This document shows positions 49,497 to 57,997 of a stretch of DNA of 64,000 nucleotides, piece after piece; position 1 is the stretch's first letter, and each line of letters begins with the position of its first letter. Origin of the DNA: Candidatus Avelusimicrobium stercoris (GTDB lineage: Bacteria; Elusimicrobiota; Elusimicrobia; Elusimicrobiales; Elusimicrobiaceae). The stretch is from positions 1 through 64,000 of the forward strand of contig DJFE01000021.1 of the NCBI GenBank assembly GCA_002432025.1. The letters run 5' to 3'. Made by a program: the position numbers and the translations under genes. The notes beneath the pieces were generated by a model. The model saw only the letters and a list, made by a program, of their open reading frames with translations. It had not been told where the DNA came from and did no database searches.

Positions 49497-51128
49497 CTAT
49501 AGTTTAGATAAGCGTTGCGACAACCTTCGGTCGTTTTTTAACTTCAGTAAATCTTTAACGCTTAAAACCTCTTTTGAAGTACCGGATAGGATATCCAAAA
49601 TGGTTTTAGCGGGTAAAAAGGATATTTCTAAAAGCCGGGACATATAACTGTCTGTGCAGCCCTCTTGTTTTGCCAACTCTAAAATAGAGGAAGCCCTGCC
49701 GGAGAAGAGTTTTTCCCGCAAAGTATAACTTTGACAAATAATTCTAACTAATGGTTCTTTGGGATAATTAGGGATAGGATTTTCAGTTCCTAAAATAATC
49801 TTTTTTCCTTTGCAGGCCCTTCTAATTTGAAAAGGGTATTCAAAGGTTTGCAGGGTATTTTTGTCATATGTAAGTGTTTTGCAAGATCTATTTTCTGCTA
49901 TAGAAAGCAAAAATTCTTTTAGTTGGGCTGGGGATATGGTTAGTTTTAACGTATTAGGGGTCAAATCAACTCTTACCAGAAGTAATTTTCTTATTTCTGT
50001 GGATATGGAAAGCTGAGGGATTTTCGCTATTACATCTTGTTGTAGGGATATATGGTAATCCGAGAGAAGCGGGGTTAAAAATGAGGGAGCATTTAAAATT
50101 TCTTTTAAGTGCTGGGTAACAAAATTTTCCAGTTCTCCTGCCGGAACTTGCGTAATAGCGCCCAGTTTTTCCCTTTCTTGCTTAATCATAGCTTGGCTTG
50201 TGTAATATCGCCGTTTCTTGTTTCCGGAACCGCTTGCTTTGGGGCTCATCCGATTACCTTTATCATCAAACAGTCTGCCGGCTAAGAAACTGGGGTGGGT
50301 GTCGTGATAGGTGCGTTTGACTTGGTGTTCCGTAATAATTTGTTGAACCGAGTTAAATAATTCCCTATCCACTAATGCCTGATGTAGCCCCGGATACCAT
50401 ATTCCTTTATGTCCCACTTCTCCAATATAAACCCGGTTGGATAAAATACGATGCAGATTAATTTTGGTAAAAGGTTTCCCTAAAGAGGTTTGGATGTTGT
50501 TAGCACGTACCCAATCTAACAGTTTTCCGACGCTTTTTAACGCATAGTATTGTTTGAACAACGAGATTAATACGGCGGCCTGCTGTGGATGAGGAAAGAG
50601 CTTTTTATCTTTGCGTTCATATCCAAAAGGTGGATAACCGCCCATCCACATACCTTTCTTTTTACTGGCGGCGTATTTATCCCGGATCCGTTCGGCAGTC
50701 ACTTCCCGTTCAAATTGTGCAAAAGACAGAAGCATATTAAGTGTCAACCGACCCATACTGGTCGTGGTATTGAAGTGTTGGGTAATGGATACGAAAGATG
50801 CTTGGCTGGCGTCTAATACCTCTATGATTTTACTGAAATCCATTAAACTGCGTGTTAATCGGTCAATTTTATAGACAACGATAATATCAACTTGTCCCAA
50901 CCGGACATCTTGTAGGAGTTTTTGAAGAGCGGGGCGTTCCAACGTCCCTCCGGAATATCCGCCATCATCGTAGGGCGTGGAAATCAGGACCCAATGCTCT
51001 GATTTCTGGCTTTTAATATAAGCTTCACAAGCTTCTCGCTGGGCTTGGAGACTGTTAAAATCTTGTTCCAGCCCTTCCTCGGAGGATTTCCGCGTATAAA
51101 TGGCGCAGCGAATAGGTTTATTTTGCAT
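49497..51128 (-). CDS. Large serine recombinase
   Basis: 543 residues. Resolvase catalytic domain: CAIYTRKSSEEGLEQDFNSL with the nucleophile at S15, VYKIDRLTRSLMDF, LTLNMLLSFAQFEREVTAERIRDK. It is followed by the recombinase domain (GYPPFGYER ... LHRILSNRVYIGEVGHKG) and a zinc-ribbon/coiled region that appears reduced. C-terminal part basic. The IYTRKSSEEGLEQ(D/E)FNSL form with a neighbouring DUF2924 gene is best known from alphaproteobacterial genomes, suggesting transfer. Likely the integrase of this island. Overlaps the DUF2924 stop by 11 bases. Confidence 0.93.
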   Translation of the reverse strand: MQNKPIRCAIYTRKSSEEGLEQDFNSLQAQREACEAYIKSQKSEHWVLISTPYDDGGYSGGTLERPALQKLLQDVRLGQVDIIVVYKIDRLTRSLMDFSKIIEVLDASQASFVSITQHFNTTTSMGRLTLNMLLSFAQFEREVTAERIRDKYAASKKKGMWMGGYPPFGYERKDKKLFPHPQQAAVLISLFKQYYALKSVGKLLDWVRANNIQTSLGKPFTKINLHRILSNRVYIGEVGHKGIWYPGLHQALVDRELFNSVQQIITEHQVKRTYHDTHPSFLAGRLFDDKGNRMSPKASGSGNKKRRYYTSQAMIKQEREKLGAITQVPAGELENFVTQHLKEILNAPSFLTPLLSDYHISLQQDVIAKIPQLSISTEIRKLLLVRVDLTPNTLKLTISPAQLKEFLLSIAENRSCKTLTYDKNTLQTFEYPFQIRRACKGKKIILGTENPIPNYPKEPLVRIICQSYTLREKLFSGRASSILELAKQEGCTDSYMSRLLEISFLPAKTILDILSGTSKEVLSVKDLLKLKNDRRLSQRLSKL

Positions 51129-51522
51129 TTTTTACCCCAAAAAAGACTTTTCCATTCCATTGCTTGCCTGTTATTTTGCGTGCGACGGCGGATAAGCTCT
51201 TGTAGGTTTGTCCGCTATACAAATACCCGTTTGGAATGACTTCCACTTTGTATTGGCTTCCATTATAAGAGCGTATGAAACAGGTTCCCTCGGAAAAAGT
51301 CTTTTCCTCGGGGCGGTTTTGTTTGTATTTATTTATATTTTCTTGCGTTTGAGTGAGTTGCCGGAAGAAGTGTCTAAGATTGATTTTGTCTTCGTACGCT
51401 TGTTTATACCAGGCAATATACCTAACCAGCAAGGATCTGCGCAGCTTGGGTATTGGTTTTTTGACGTACATAGCCCAAGCTTTGCATAATTGTTTATTTG
51501 TCAGCGTATGGGGTGTTTTCAT
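51118..51522 (-). CDS. DUF2924 family protein (recombinase partner)
   Basis: 134 residues from the ATG at 51522 with GGGAGG directly upstream; an in-frame GTG four codons earlier lies within that site. Helical N-terminus, then a beta-rich C-terminus with YKVEVIPNGYLYSGQTYKSLSAVARKITG and WNGKVFFGV, the DUF2924 signature. It is almost always encoded next to serine recombinases of this type and may guide DNA binding. Its 3' end overlaps the recombinase start (11 bases), implying coupled expression. Confidence 0.82.
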   Translation of the reverse strand: MKTPHTLTNKQLCKAWAMYVKKPIPKLRRSLLVRYIAWYKQAYEDKINLRHFFRQLTQTQENINKYKQNRPEEKTFSEGTCFIRSYNGSQYKVEVIPNGYLYSGQTYKSLSAVARKITGKQWNGKVFFGVKNAK

Positions 51523-51524
51523 AT

Positions 51525-51561
51525 TCCCTCCCACGTATATTACTGCTTACGTAGGGAGGGA
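51525..51561. promoter_or_regulatory. Inverted repeat over the recombinase operon promoter
   Basis: TCCCTCCCACGT (51525-51536) and ACGTAGGGAGGGA (51549-51561), mirror images apart from one extra base. It overlaps the ribosome site of the DUF2924 gene and a TTGACT/AT-rich promoter on the minus strand, so it could be an operator for the WYL regulator encoded next door, or a recombination site. Confidence 0.5.
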
Positions 51562-51569
51562 TAGTCAAG

Positions 51570-52490
51570 CTAATCTTGCTGAAGATATTTCTTTAGTGTG
51601 TTGTGCAGTGTATGCTTTAAAGAGATGGGTTCTACAATATGAATATGCGGCAACCAAGGCATTAGGGGCAGCAAGACTTCTTCGTCTTGGGATATGGTTG
51701 TTTCAAGCGTTAGGCTTCCGTCCGAATGTTTGGTTACGATTTTTTGTCTTGGGAAATAGTTCCGTTTTTCAAAATAAGAGGCAATATTTGCCTCAATTTT
51801 CAAAATTACGCGGTTTTTTACTTGTTCGTTAAAGAATACGCTGGTACTTTCTTTTAGGGCGTCTAAGGCCGTTTTGGGGGGAGTAAAAGCCTCTTGCGTG
51901 TTTTTTATCTCCAAAATACGGTCCAAACGCAAAGTTTTAATTTGTTTCCGGTCGTTTAAACCGAACACATACCAAAATCCGCCAGAATGCAGTAATTTGA
52001 GCGGTTGCAGATAATAATTTAATTTTTTAGCGGGATCCGCCGCAAATGTTAAATATACTGCCGTATGGGTATGGATTGCTTGTTCCAGTGCCTGCGTGAC
52101 GGCGGATTTTTCATAGGCCGAAGAAGCGATTTGGAAATAATACGGGGATTCCTCTAGAGGACGTATAAGCCGCTGGTTTAAATTAGAGATTAAATTTTCA
52201 AATTTAGAGCCAAACGGTTTGGCCAATTCTAAAAGTAACACGAGCGCGGAAAGTTCTTCCTTGGATAATTGTAATTTTTTTAGGGAAAAGCCTTCCGTAA
52301 AACTATAAGTTCCCGGTTTAACTTTATAGAGCGGGATTCCGGCCGCTTCCAAATTAAGGATGTCCCGTTGAATGGTCCGTACGGTTACGCCCAGTTCTTC
52401 CGCTTCGCGGGGAATATCAATATTCCCGCCGTCCAATACGTTAAGCAGGTAAATGGTACGGGTTAATTTATTAAGCGTTTTCTCTTTCAT
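51570..52490 (-). CDS. HTH-WYL transcriptional regulator
   Basis: 306 residues. N-terminal HTH_11/DeoR-like winged helix (NIDIPREAEELGVTVRTIQRDI). WYL domain in the middle (YYLQPLKLLHSGGFWYVFGLND and KTLRLDRI), and a WCX-like C-terminal beta domain (RVILKIEANIASYF). WYL proteins commonly bind single-stranded nucleic acids or nucleotides and repress defence operons. AGGA precedes the ATG, which lies inside the 3' end of the nuclease gene (20-base overlap); the recombinase operon is downstream past an inverted repeat. Confidence 0.88.
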   Translation of the reverse strand: MKEKTLNKLTRTIYLLNVLDGGNIDIPREAEELGVTVRTIQRDILNLEAAGIPLYKVKPGTYSFTEGFSLKKLQLSKEELSALVLLLELAKPFGSKFENLISNLNQRLIRPLEESPYYFQIASSAYEKSAVTQALEQAIHTHTAVYLTFAADPAKKLNYYLQPLKLLHSGGFWYVFGLNDRKQIKTLRLDRILEIKNTQEAFTPPKTALDALKESTSVFFNEQVKNRVILKIEANIASYFEKRNYFPRQKIVTKHSDGSLTLETTISQDEEVLLPLMPWLPHIHIVEPISLKHTLHNTLKKYLQQD

Positions 52491-53697
52491 AGTCCTGTTG
52501 GAGTTGTTTCATAATTTCATCAATTTGAGCAACAAGTTTGGGATATTCGTTATTTAGCCATTGATCTAATTTATTTTTTAATTCATTTTCCAGTTCTTCT
52601 TGAGTTACAGTTTCAGTATATTTTAATAATTGTTCGGAGTAGATGGTTGTCCACTTTTTTCCAGATAGACGTTTTTTGCGATCTTCTGGTAATCTTTTTA
52701 ATAATTCTTGTTTAATTTTTTCGCTTTGATGATTTGTTCCAGTCGGTCCTACCACCAATTTAATCTGAATATTTTTTTTATTATTGAAAAACTCAAATAA
52801 AATCAAATCTTTACAATCTTTTAGCCAAATTCCTTGAGGGACCTTTGCAAAGGCATAGCTGTCCCAAGAGGATGGAGAAAAATTAAAAAAACACTTACTG
52901 TCGCGATATACGTGAATATCTTTTTTTGTCGCCTTGATACACTCGCTTAAAATGTTACTCATTTTAGCTTGAATATCTATTTTATACTCAAGAATTGTTT
53001 CAATAGCGTCCTTGTGAGTGGCGTATAATTGAGAGCATAATTTTTTGATTTCATTATCTTCCATAGTAATTTCTCTTTGTATTAATTGTTGATATTGTAA
53101 TAATAAAGCGTGTACAGGTGAGGACATTTGTGGAATACTAATTAATAAGTGTTTTATTAATTCGTCAATGTCCGTATAAGATAATTGAATGACGTCATTT
53201 ACCAAGTTTTGTGGGGGAGAGCCTTCTGGTGTTAAATATAATAAATATCGGTGGGGTATATCCGCAAATTGTTGTCTGATATATTGAACATATTTTGCCA
53301 GTTGTCCAGGTGTATCTGTAGTGTCAATTTTATTTTCAATACCGATAATAAATTCTTTTCCTTTGATTAATATATCAATACGCCCTGTTTTTGTATCACT
53401 CTCTGTTGAAACTTCGATTTCAGTAGGGTTTAGATTAGAAATGTGCATTAGAGTATTGGGGTGTTGTTCCTCTGGTAATTGTAATAGCAGCGTTTTAAGA
53501 GGAGCTGTTCCCAAATTATGGTTTGCTTGCGGATTAAATAACCAAGCTAACATCGCGGAATGACGTATCTCTTGACGATTTAGATTAAGGATGGAAAAGA
53601 TGTTAAATTCCTGTAACTTACTTTCTAAAATGGCTAAATTGGGGTCTTTGAGGAAACTACATAGTTTAACAAGATCCTCTTGGTGTTTTTGATTCAT
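52471..53697 (-). CDS. PD-(D/E)XK nuclease superfamily protein (PDDEXK_4 type)
   Basis: 408 residues. Active-site motif: RHSAMLAWLFNP near residue 45, D108 in GRIDILIKG, then E121-N-K123 in IGIENKIDT, and the conserved GQLAKYVQY that completes the PDDEXK_4 pattern. C-terminal half (residues 210-408) is unassigned, helical and Lys-rich. Probably a DNA nuclease of phage-defence type. GGGAGG precedes the ATG. The WYL gene starts within its last codons, so the two are one regulatory unit. Upstream is a palindrome-rich spacer. Confidence 0.78.
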   Translation of the reverse strand: MNQKHQEDLVKLCSFLKDPNLAILESKLQEFNIFSILNLNRQEIRHSAMLAWLFNPQANHNLGTAPLKTLLLQLPEEQHPNTLMHISNLNPTEIEVSTESDTKTGRIDILIKGKEFIIGIENKIDTTDTPGQLAKYVQYIRQQFADIPHRYLLYLTPEGSPPQNLVNDVIQLSYTDIDELIKHLLISIPQMSSPVHALLLQYQQLIQREITMEDNEIKKLCSQLYATHKDAIETILEYKIDIQAKMSNILSECIKATKKDIHVYRDSKCFFNFSPSSWDSYAFAKVPQGIWLKDCKDLILFEFFNNKKNIQIKLVVGPTGTNHQSEKIKQELLKRLPEDRKKRLSGKKWTTIYSEQLLKYTETVTQEELENELKNKLDQWLNNEYPKLVAQIDEIMKQLQQDYERENA

Positions 53698-53731
53698 ACA
53701 ACCTCCCTTTTAAAGAGTATAACTCTATTAA

Positions 53732-53997
53732 ACGACAAAGGTCGGTCGTTTTTATCAAAAAGAGGGTATAAAAAAGCGACGACCGCACTTTGAGGGTGAT
53801 CAAACGCTCAGAAATGGGTCATCGCCGCCATGCCCATTTGGGCACAGCAAAACCATGACCTCATTTTGGTTTGATCACCATTTAGACGTTTAATCGTCTA
53901 AATCGTTGCCTTTACGGCTCCAAAACGAGTCATACAAATTTGGTACTACAATTCTATTAAAACAAATTCGGACAGAAACGACAAATTTCTGTCCGAA
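53732..53997. other. Palindrome-rich spacer, possible origin or regulatory RNA
   Basis: Four structures in order: AAACGAC/GTCGTTT (53732-53753); a long inverted repeat GGTGATCAAAC/GTTTGATCACC (53795-53805/53869-53879) with inner arms AAATGGGTCAT versus ATGACCTCATTT and core TGCCCATTTGGGCA; TTTAGACG/CGTCTAAA (about 53881-53902); and TTCGGACAGAAA/TTTCTGTCCGAA (53967-53997). The last is a terminator for the DUF5681 gene on the minus strand (T-rich after it). No protein gene is supported in this 300-base gap. Confidence 0.6.
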
Positions 53998-54002
53998 TAA
54001 TT

Positions 54003-54302
54003 TTAGAAGGCAAATTCTCCTTCTGTTTCATTTGGCATAAATTGAATCAGTATTTTGGCTACTTTGATATTTCCTTTTAATGCCTCATTTACCCAAAGGC
54101 GGCCTAGGGCTTGTTTAACTGAAATTTCGGAGATTTCTTTTCCCTCTTTGACTATAATCGTACGGTTCATCTCCTCCCGAATTATGGCGTGCATACTCTT
54201 TCGCCCTATTGGGCGTCCGCGGGGATTCCCTGATTGTCCGGGCTTGAATTGAAATTCTTTTGGCGGATGCCCCGGTCCTACTTTGTAAATATGTAATTTC
54301 AT
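54003..54302 (-). CDS. DUF5681 domain protein
   Basis: 99 residues. The family signature GPGHPPKEFQFKPGQSGN followed by PRGRPIGRKS is present at residues 9-36; the rest is helical. The domain occurs in small proteins encoded beside ParB-methyltransferases and phage terminase-type genes; its job is unknown. AAGGAGG lies in the end of the methyltransferase gene, and the two genes overlap by four bases (ATGA), so translation is coupled. A good terminator follows. Confidence 0.8.
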   Translation of the reverse strand: MKLHIYKVGPGHPPKEFQFKPGQSGNPRGRPIGRKSMHAIIREEMNRTIIVKEGKEISEISVKQALGRLWVNEALKGNIKVAKILIQFMPNETEGEFAF

Positions 54303-55549
54303 ACAAGTACCTCCTTAAATTTAGCTTTTTGACCAGTTAACTGTTCAAATCGGTATAGAATTACGTCGCAATAGTGGGGATCAATTTCTATCATATAGCC
54401 TTTACGATTAGTTCTTTCGCAAGCAAGAAGAGTGGAGCCGCTCCCTGCGAAGCAATCCAAAACGATGTCTCCAATATTACTCACGTCTAAAATAGCGTCT
54501 GCAATCATTCCTACGGGTTTGACGGTCGGATGGAATTTTAAATCATTTCGATTCACGGGATTAGAAACCCGTACTCCGGGATAGCTCCACACATTTGTTC
54601 TGTTCCGTCCGTATTTTCCTAAGTCGATGTTATTAATGTGAGAAGCATTTCCTTTTTTGAACAAGAAGAAAAATTCGTGCTGTGAACGATACAGAGACCC
54701 CATTCCTCCACATTGTTTATCCCATACGCAGATGTTTTTCAGTGCGCTATAGACTTTACCTGCGGTAGTTATTTCGGCAATATGTCGCCAGTCCATACAT
54801 ACAAAGTGAAGGGATCCGTCTTTTGAGAATTGAATTAAATTCTTAAAAGTTTGGGATAGAAAATGAGTAAATTCCTGAGAACTCATTTCTCCATGAGCCA
54901 TTGCAAAATCTTTGTGCTTGTATTTGCCGTTTCCGCAGATATGTCCATCTGTTTTGACGTTAAACGGGGCGTCAGTAAATACCATATCGGCTTTTTTATT
55001 GCCCAGTAATTCCTGATAACTGGCGGGTTCAAGCGCATTTCCACAAAACAACAGATGCTTTCCTAGGCTCCACAACTCGCCCGGTTTAACTCGTTTTGGA
55101 ATGTTCGAAGACAGATCAAGAGCTTCTTCGTGCGGAGTATTTATTTCAGGCAGGTATAATAAATCAATATCCGGAGTTGAAAAACCTGTCACATTGATGT
55201 CCATCTCATTTTGGTATAAGATTAAATCTTGGAATTCCAGTTTTAAGGCTTCTTTATTCCAACAACTTTGCTCAGCAATACGATTGTCTGCTATCCGAAA
55301 AGCTTTTAACTCAAGGGGAGAGAGATGTTCAATTTTTACTGTTGGAACTGTTTTTAAGTTTAGTTTCGTAGCTGCTAACACGCGTCCGTGTCCTGCCAAG
55401 ATAAAATTATCTTTATCGATTAGTACTGGATTGTTGAAACCAAACGCTTTAATGCTTCTTGCCAATAACTCTATTTGTTTTGGGGAGTGAATACGCGTAT
55501 TCCTAGAATAGGATTTGAGCGTTTCTATAGGTGTATTTTCGATTTTCAT
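54299..55549 (-). CDS. ParB-domain DNA methyltransferase (N6-adenine/N4-cytosine type)
   Basis: 416 residues. N-terminal ParB/Srx domain (PIETLKSYSRNTRIHSPKQI, ILAGHGRVLAATKL, GHGR at 53-56). Methyltransferase domain: catalytic motif IV reads TDAPFN (D193-A-P-F196) in place of DPPYN, SAM motif I LDCFAGSGSTLLA (365-377), FHPTVKPVG. This fusion is typical of phage and island modification enzymes. The DPPY-to-DAPF change may weaken catalysis or alter specificity. GGAGA precedes the ATG. It starts 75 bases after the three-gene ATPase operon and overlaps the DUF5681 gene. Confidence 0.85.
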   Translation of the reverse strand: MKIENTPIETLKSYSRNTRIHSPKQIELLARSIKAFGFNNPVLIDKDNFILAGHGRVLAATKLNLKTVPTVKIEHLSPLELKAFRIADNRIAEQSCWNKEALKLEFQDLILYQNEMDINVTGFSTPDIDLLYLPEINTPHEEALDLSSNIPKRVKPGELWSLGKHLLFCGNALEPASYQELLGNKKADMVFTDAPFNVKTDGHICGNGKYKHKDFAMAHGEMSSQEFTHFLSQTFKNLIQFSKDGSLHFVCMDWRHIAEITTAGKVYSALKNICVWDKQCGGMGSLYRSQHEFFFLFKKGNASHINNIDLGKYGRNRTNVWSYPGVRVSNPVNRNDLKFHPTVKPVGMIADAILDVSNIGDIVLDCFAGSGSTLLACERTNRKGYMIEIDPHYCDVILYRFEQLTGQKAKFKEVLV

Positions 55550-55624
55550 ATTTATCTCCTTACTGGGAATATAATCAGTCTAGTCAATAAAGAGATAAAT
55601 CACGAGGACACGAAAATATAAAAG

Positions 55625-56380
55625 TTATGTCCTTTTGATTATGAAGAGATCCTTGATTAGTTTTCTAGCCCGCCCACATCTTCTATGAAAAGCATCGGAA
55701 CTTAAATTTTGGAAAGATTTCCTTAATACTTTATCCTTTTGAGTTTTTTCAAACAGATCGGCTTCTGTCATACTTTTTGTTTGTAAGCTAAGTAAGCGGA
55801 GGTTTTCTAAGTTGGTGTCTGTAAAATATTTTGAAGGAAGCTCTTTTAGGTTAGCTTCAATAGCCGCTTTCTTGGAACGGAGAAACCCAATTAGTTCTGA
55901 AAATTTGATGTTATGGGTGATATGAATCGCTATATAAGGCTCTTCTGGAGATACATAGTAAATAGAAATTGGGTCTATGGCTTGTTCAATGGTGTTACAC
56001 CATATAATTGAGAAAAGATGCGGTTCTAAAAGAGGGTGAATAGAATAATTCTTTTGCATGCCGCCAGCGATGATATTCCACTGAAGTTTCCTAGCTAATT
56101 CAAACAGTTTTTTATATTTTGTATGTTTAAGGATAAAATGACTTGGTCCAGCCTCAAAGCCCTCTAGTGGTAAGCCGTATTTTTGACGGTAGTTGCGTAC
56201 AAATTGGATAAAATCTTGATGAAGAACAATTGCTCGGGCTAAAAAGATTAATTCTGCGGATACTTTTCTGTATCCGGCTGGATAATTTTCTAAGGCCCGA
56301 CCGCTGGTAACAATTTTATATGACGGGTGCGTATGAACATTTACTCCCGGCAAGCGTTTCAATAGGAATTTAATTTGCAT
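55625..56380 (-). CDS. Unrecognised protein, third gene of the ATPase operon
   Basis: 251 residues, soluble, basic at the C-terminus (HRRCGRARKLIKDLFIIKR). Predicted mixed alpha/beta with several conserved-looking patches (SGRALENYPAGYRKVS, PLEGFEAGPSHFILKH, NIIAGGMQKNYSIHP). No domain recognised. It follows the SMC-like ATPase gene after three bases with only a weak ribosome site, so translational coupling is expected. The basic tail suggests nucleic-acid binding (inference). It may be the third component of the ATPase/nuclease system. Confidence 0.6.
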   Translation of the reverse strand: MQIKFLLKRLPGVNVHTHPSYKIVTSGRALENYPAGYRKVSAELIFLARAIVLHQDFIQFVRNYRQKYGLPLEGFEAGPSHFILKHTKYKKLFELARKLQWNIIAGGMQKNYSIHPLLEPHLFSIIWCNTIEQAIDPISIYYVSPEEPYIAIHITHNIKFSELIGFLRSKKAAIEANLKELPSKYFTDTNLENLRLLSLQTKSMTEADLFEKTQKDKVLRKSFQNLSSDAFHRRCGRARKLIKDLFIIKRT

Positions 56381-56383
56381 ATA

Positions 56384-57997
56384 CTACTTCAATACTATAT
56401 TCATCTCTTTTAAAATATTTCGAAAATCCTCTAAATATATATTGTTTAAAATATGGCTCGGCGAATTGCCATCATAGTTGATAGCATTAATATTTTGTAT
56501 AGAAATATACTTGTTAGATTCTTGTTTTTTTAAAGTAGTTGTAAATATGACTTGATTAGGAAGGGCTAAGAATTTACTCAGTACGATTGCTTCTTTTTGT
56601 GTTGATAACTCACCCTCTCGGAAGCCATCAACTATGATCGGAAAAGGATGTTGCAATGTTTTTACTAAGGCATATAATTTGGCTAAATAAAATTCAGCGT
56701 TTTCACTTCCTGAAAAAGTCTGATCTTTACGAGCAAATAAAGAGTCAAAATCAAGTTTTCCGAAAGGGTCAACCTCTTTATAAAATTCATTCATAAAAAA
56801 CAGAAGTTGTTTGTTTATGTATTCTTTTGAGTTTTTTATTATATTTATTTGCTCTAATAAATTATGTAGTTTATTAGAAAGATTTAGAATTTTTTGATCT
56901 ATTTGTTGTACTTCTTTTTCTGCGTCTGCAACACTTAATAATTCTTTTTTAACCAATAGCAAGCTTTCTATTGAAACATCTTCTTCTTGCATTAGATCGC
57001 GTATTTCATTTTGAAGATCAGCCATTTTTTTGGAAAATTGCTGAATATCTTCTTTGGCAGAATCAATCCTTTCCTGAATTGCCTTTTGAATATTGTTGCG
57101 GATTGTTGTATCTGACACGTCGAAGGTAACATTCTGGTGGGCATTTTCATATCCTATGCATGAAGAACCACAGTCTAGACATGTTAGCCGTCCTTCTTTC
57201 AATTCTGTATTTAGTGATCTTAATTCATTCAGTAGATTCTCATTCTTTATCTTGGAGCTGTATAATCTATTAATTTTTTTCTTAAAACTATTCAATTCTG
57301 CATTTTTTTCTTCTAATTTTTGTATTTTGGCATCTATCTGCTCTTGATTTTTAATATAACTAGCATAAGCAACAGAGTTAGATAATTCAGATAGAATACG
57401 GGTTTTTTTGATTAAATAATTTTTTTCTTTTTTAAGTTCTTCTATTTCATGCTTGATTTTATCGGGATTAGTATTCTGGTCTAAGGTATAGCATTTACTC
57501 CACGCATAAACCATATTGATAAAATCTTTTTTTGTATAGTATGAGTCATTAAAGATTGAAGAAGCATTCCTACCATCTTGACCAACAAAGAAGAGTTGGG
57601 TAAATAAAACAGGATCAACTAACTTCAATGTGTTGTCTCCTTCTTTTATAATTAATGGAAGAGAATAAATATATTGACTAAAAAAGCGTTTAAATTCCGA
57701 TATGGAGTCGTACAAATGGAAATGGTTTCCTCTTTTAATAATAAAAGAATTATTTTTTCGGCAAATTTTTAGAATGCTTTGGTTTATTTCTAACTCAAGA
57801 TAAAAGTAAAGATGTTTATAGCTAAAACCGCTGGGAAAAGCTGGTTCATTGCCTAAAATGTATCCAATGGATTGGGTTACAATTGTTTTTCCTTTGTTAT
57901 TATCATGGCTATATATAATATTGCAGTTTGGTTGTAATGAATTTTCAATAAAAGCTTCTTCTGCACTTCCAAATGCTACTTTTTTAAGAATAATCAT
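56384..57997 (-). CDS. SMC/Rad50-like ABC ATPase with CxxC hook
   Basis: 537 residues. Walker A region HDNNKGKT (31-38; first Gly is His), long coiled coil about residues 175-270 and 300-395 separated by a CxxC hook C273-LDC276-GSSC280, ABC signature-like FSGSE (428-432) and Walker B PIIVDGFREGE (D457). This is the layout of Rad50/SMC-type ATPases, shorter than true Rad50, as in bacterial conflict systems. It probably dimerises on DNA and drives a partner nuclease. AAGGAGG precedes the ATG, which overlaps the preceding gene by four bases. Housekeeping RecN/SbcC are excluded by size and context. Confidence 0.8.
   Translation of the reverse strand: MIILKKVAFGSAEEAFIENSLQPNCNIIYSHDNNKGKTIVTQSIGYILGNEPAFPSGFSYKHLYFYLELEINQSILKICRKNNSFIIKRGNHFHLYDSISEFKRFFSQYIYSLPLIIKEGDNTLKLVDPVLFTQLFFVGQDGRNASSIFNDSYYTKKDFINMVYAWSKCYTLDQNTNPDKIKHEIEELKKEKNYLIKKTRILSELSNSVAYASYIKNQEQIDAKIQKLEEKNAELNSFKKKINRLYSSKIKNENLLNELRSLNTELKEGRLTCLDCGSSCIGYENAHQNVTFDVSDTTIRNNIQKAIQERIDSAKEDIQQFSKKMADLQNEIRDLMQEEDVSIESLLLVKKELLSVADAEKEVQQIDQKILNLSNKLHNLLEQINIIKNSKEYINKQLLFFMNEFYKEVDPFGKLDFDSLFARKDQTFSGSENAEFYLAKLYALVKTLQHPFPIIVDGFREGELSTQKEAIVLSKFLALPNQVIFTTTLKKQESNKYISIQNINAINYDGNSPSHILNNIYLEDFRNILKEMNIVLK

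Noticed and set aside
53698..54002. CRISPR-like array in the palindrome-rich gap
   Set aside because: The palindromes are different from each other and not regularly spaced; no direct repeats or cas genes.
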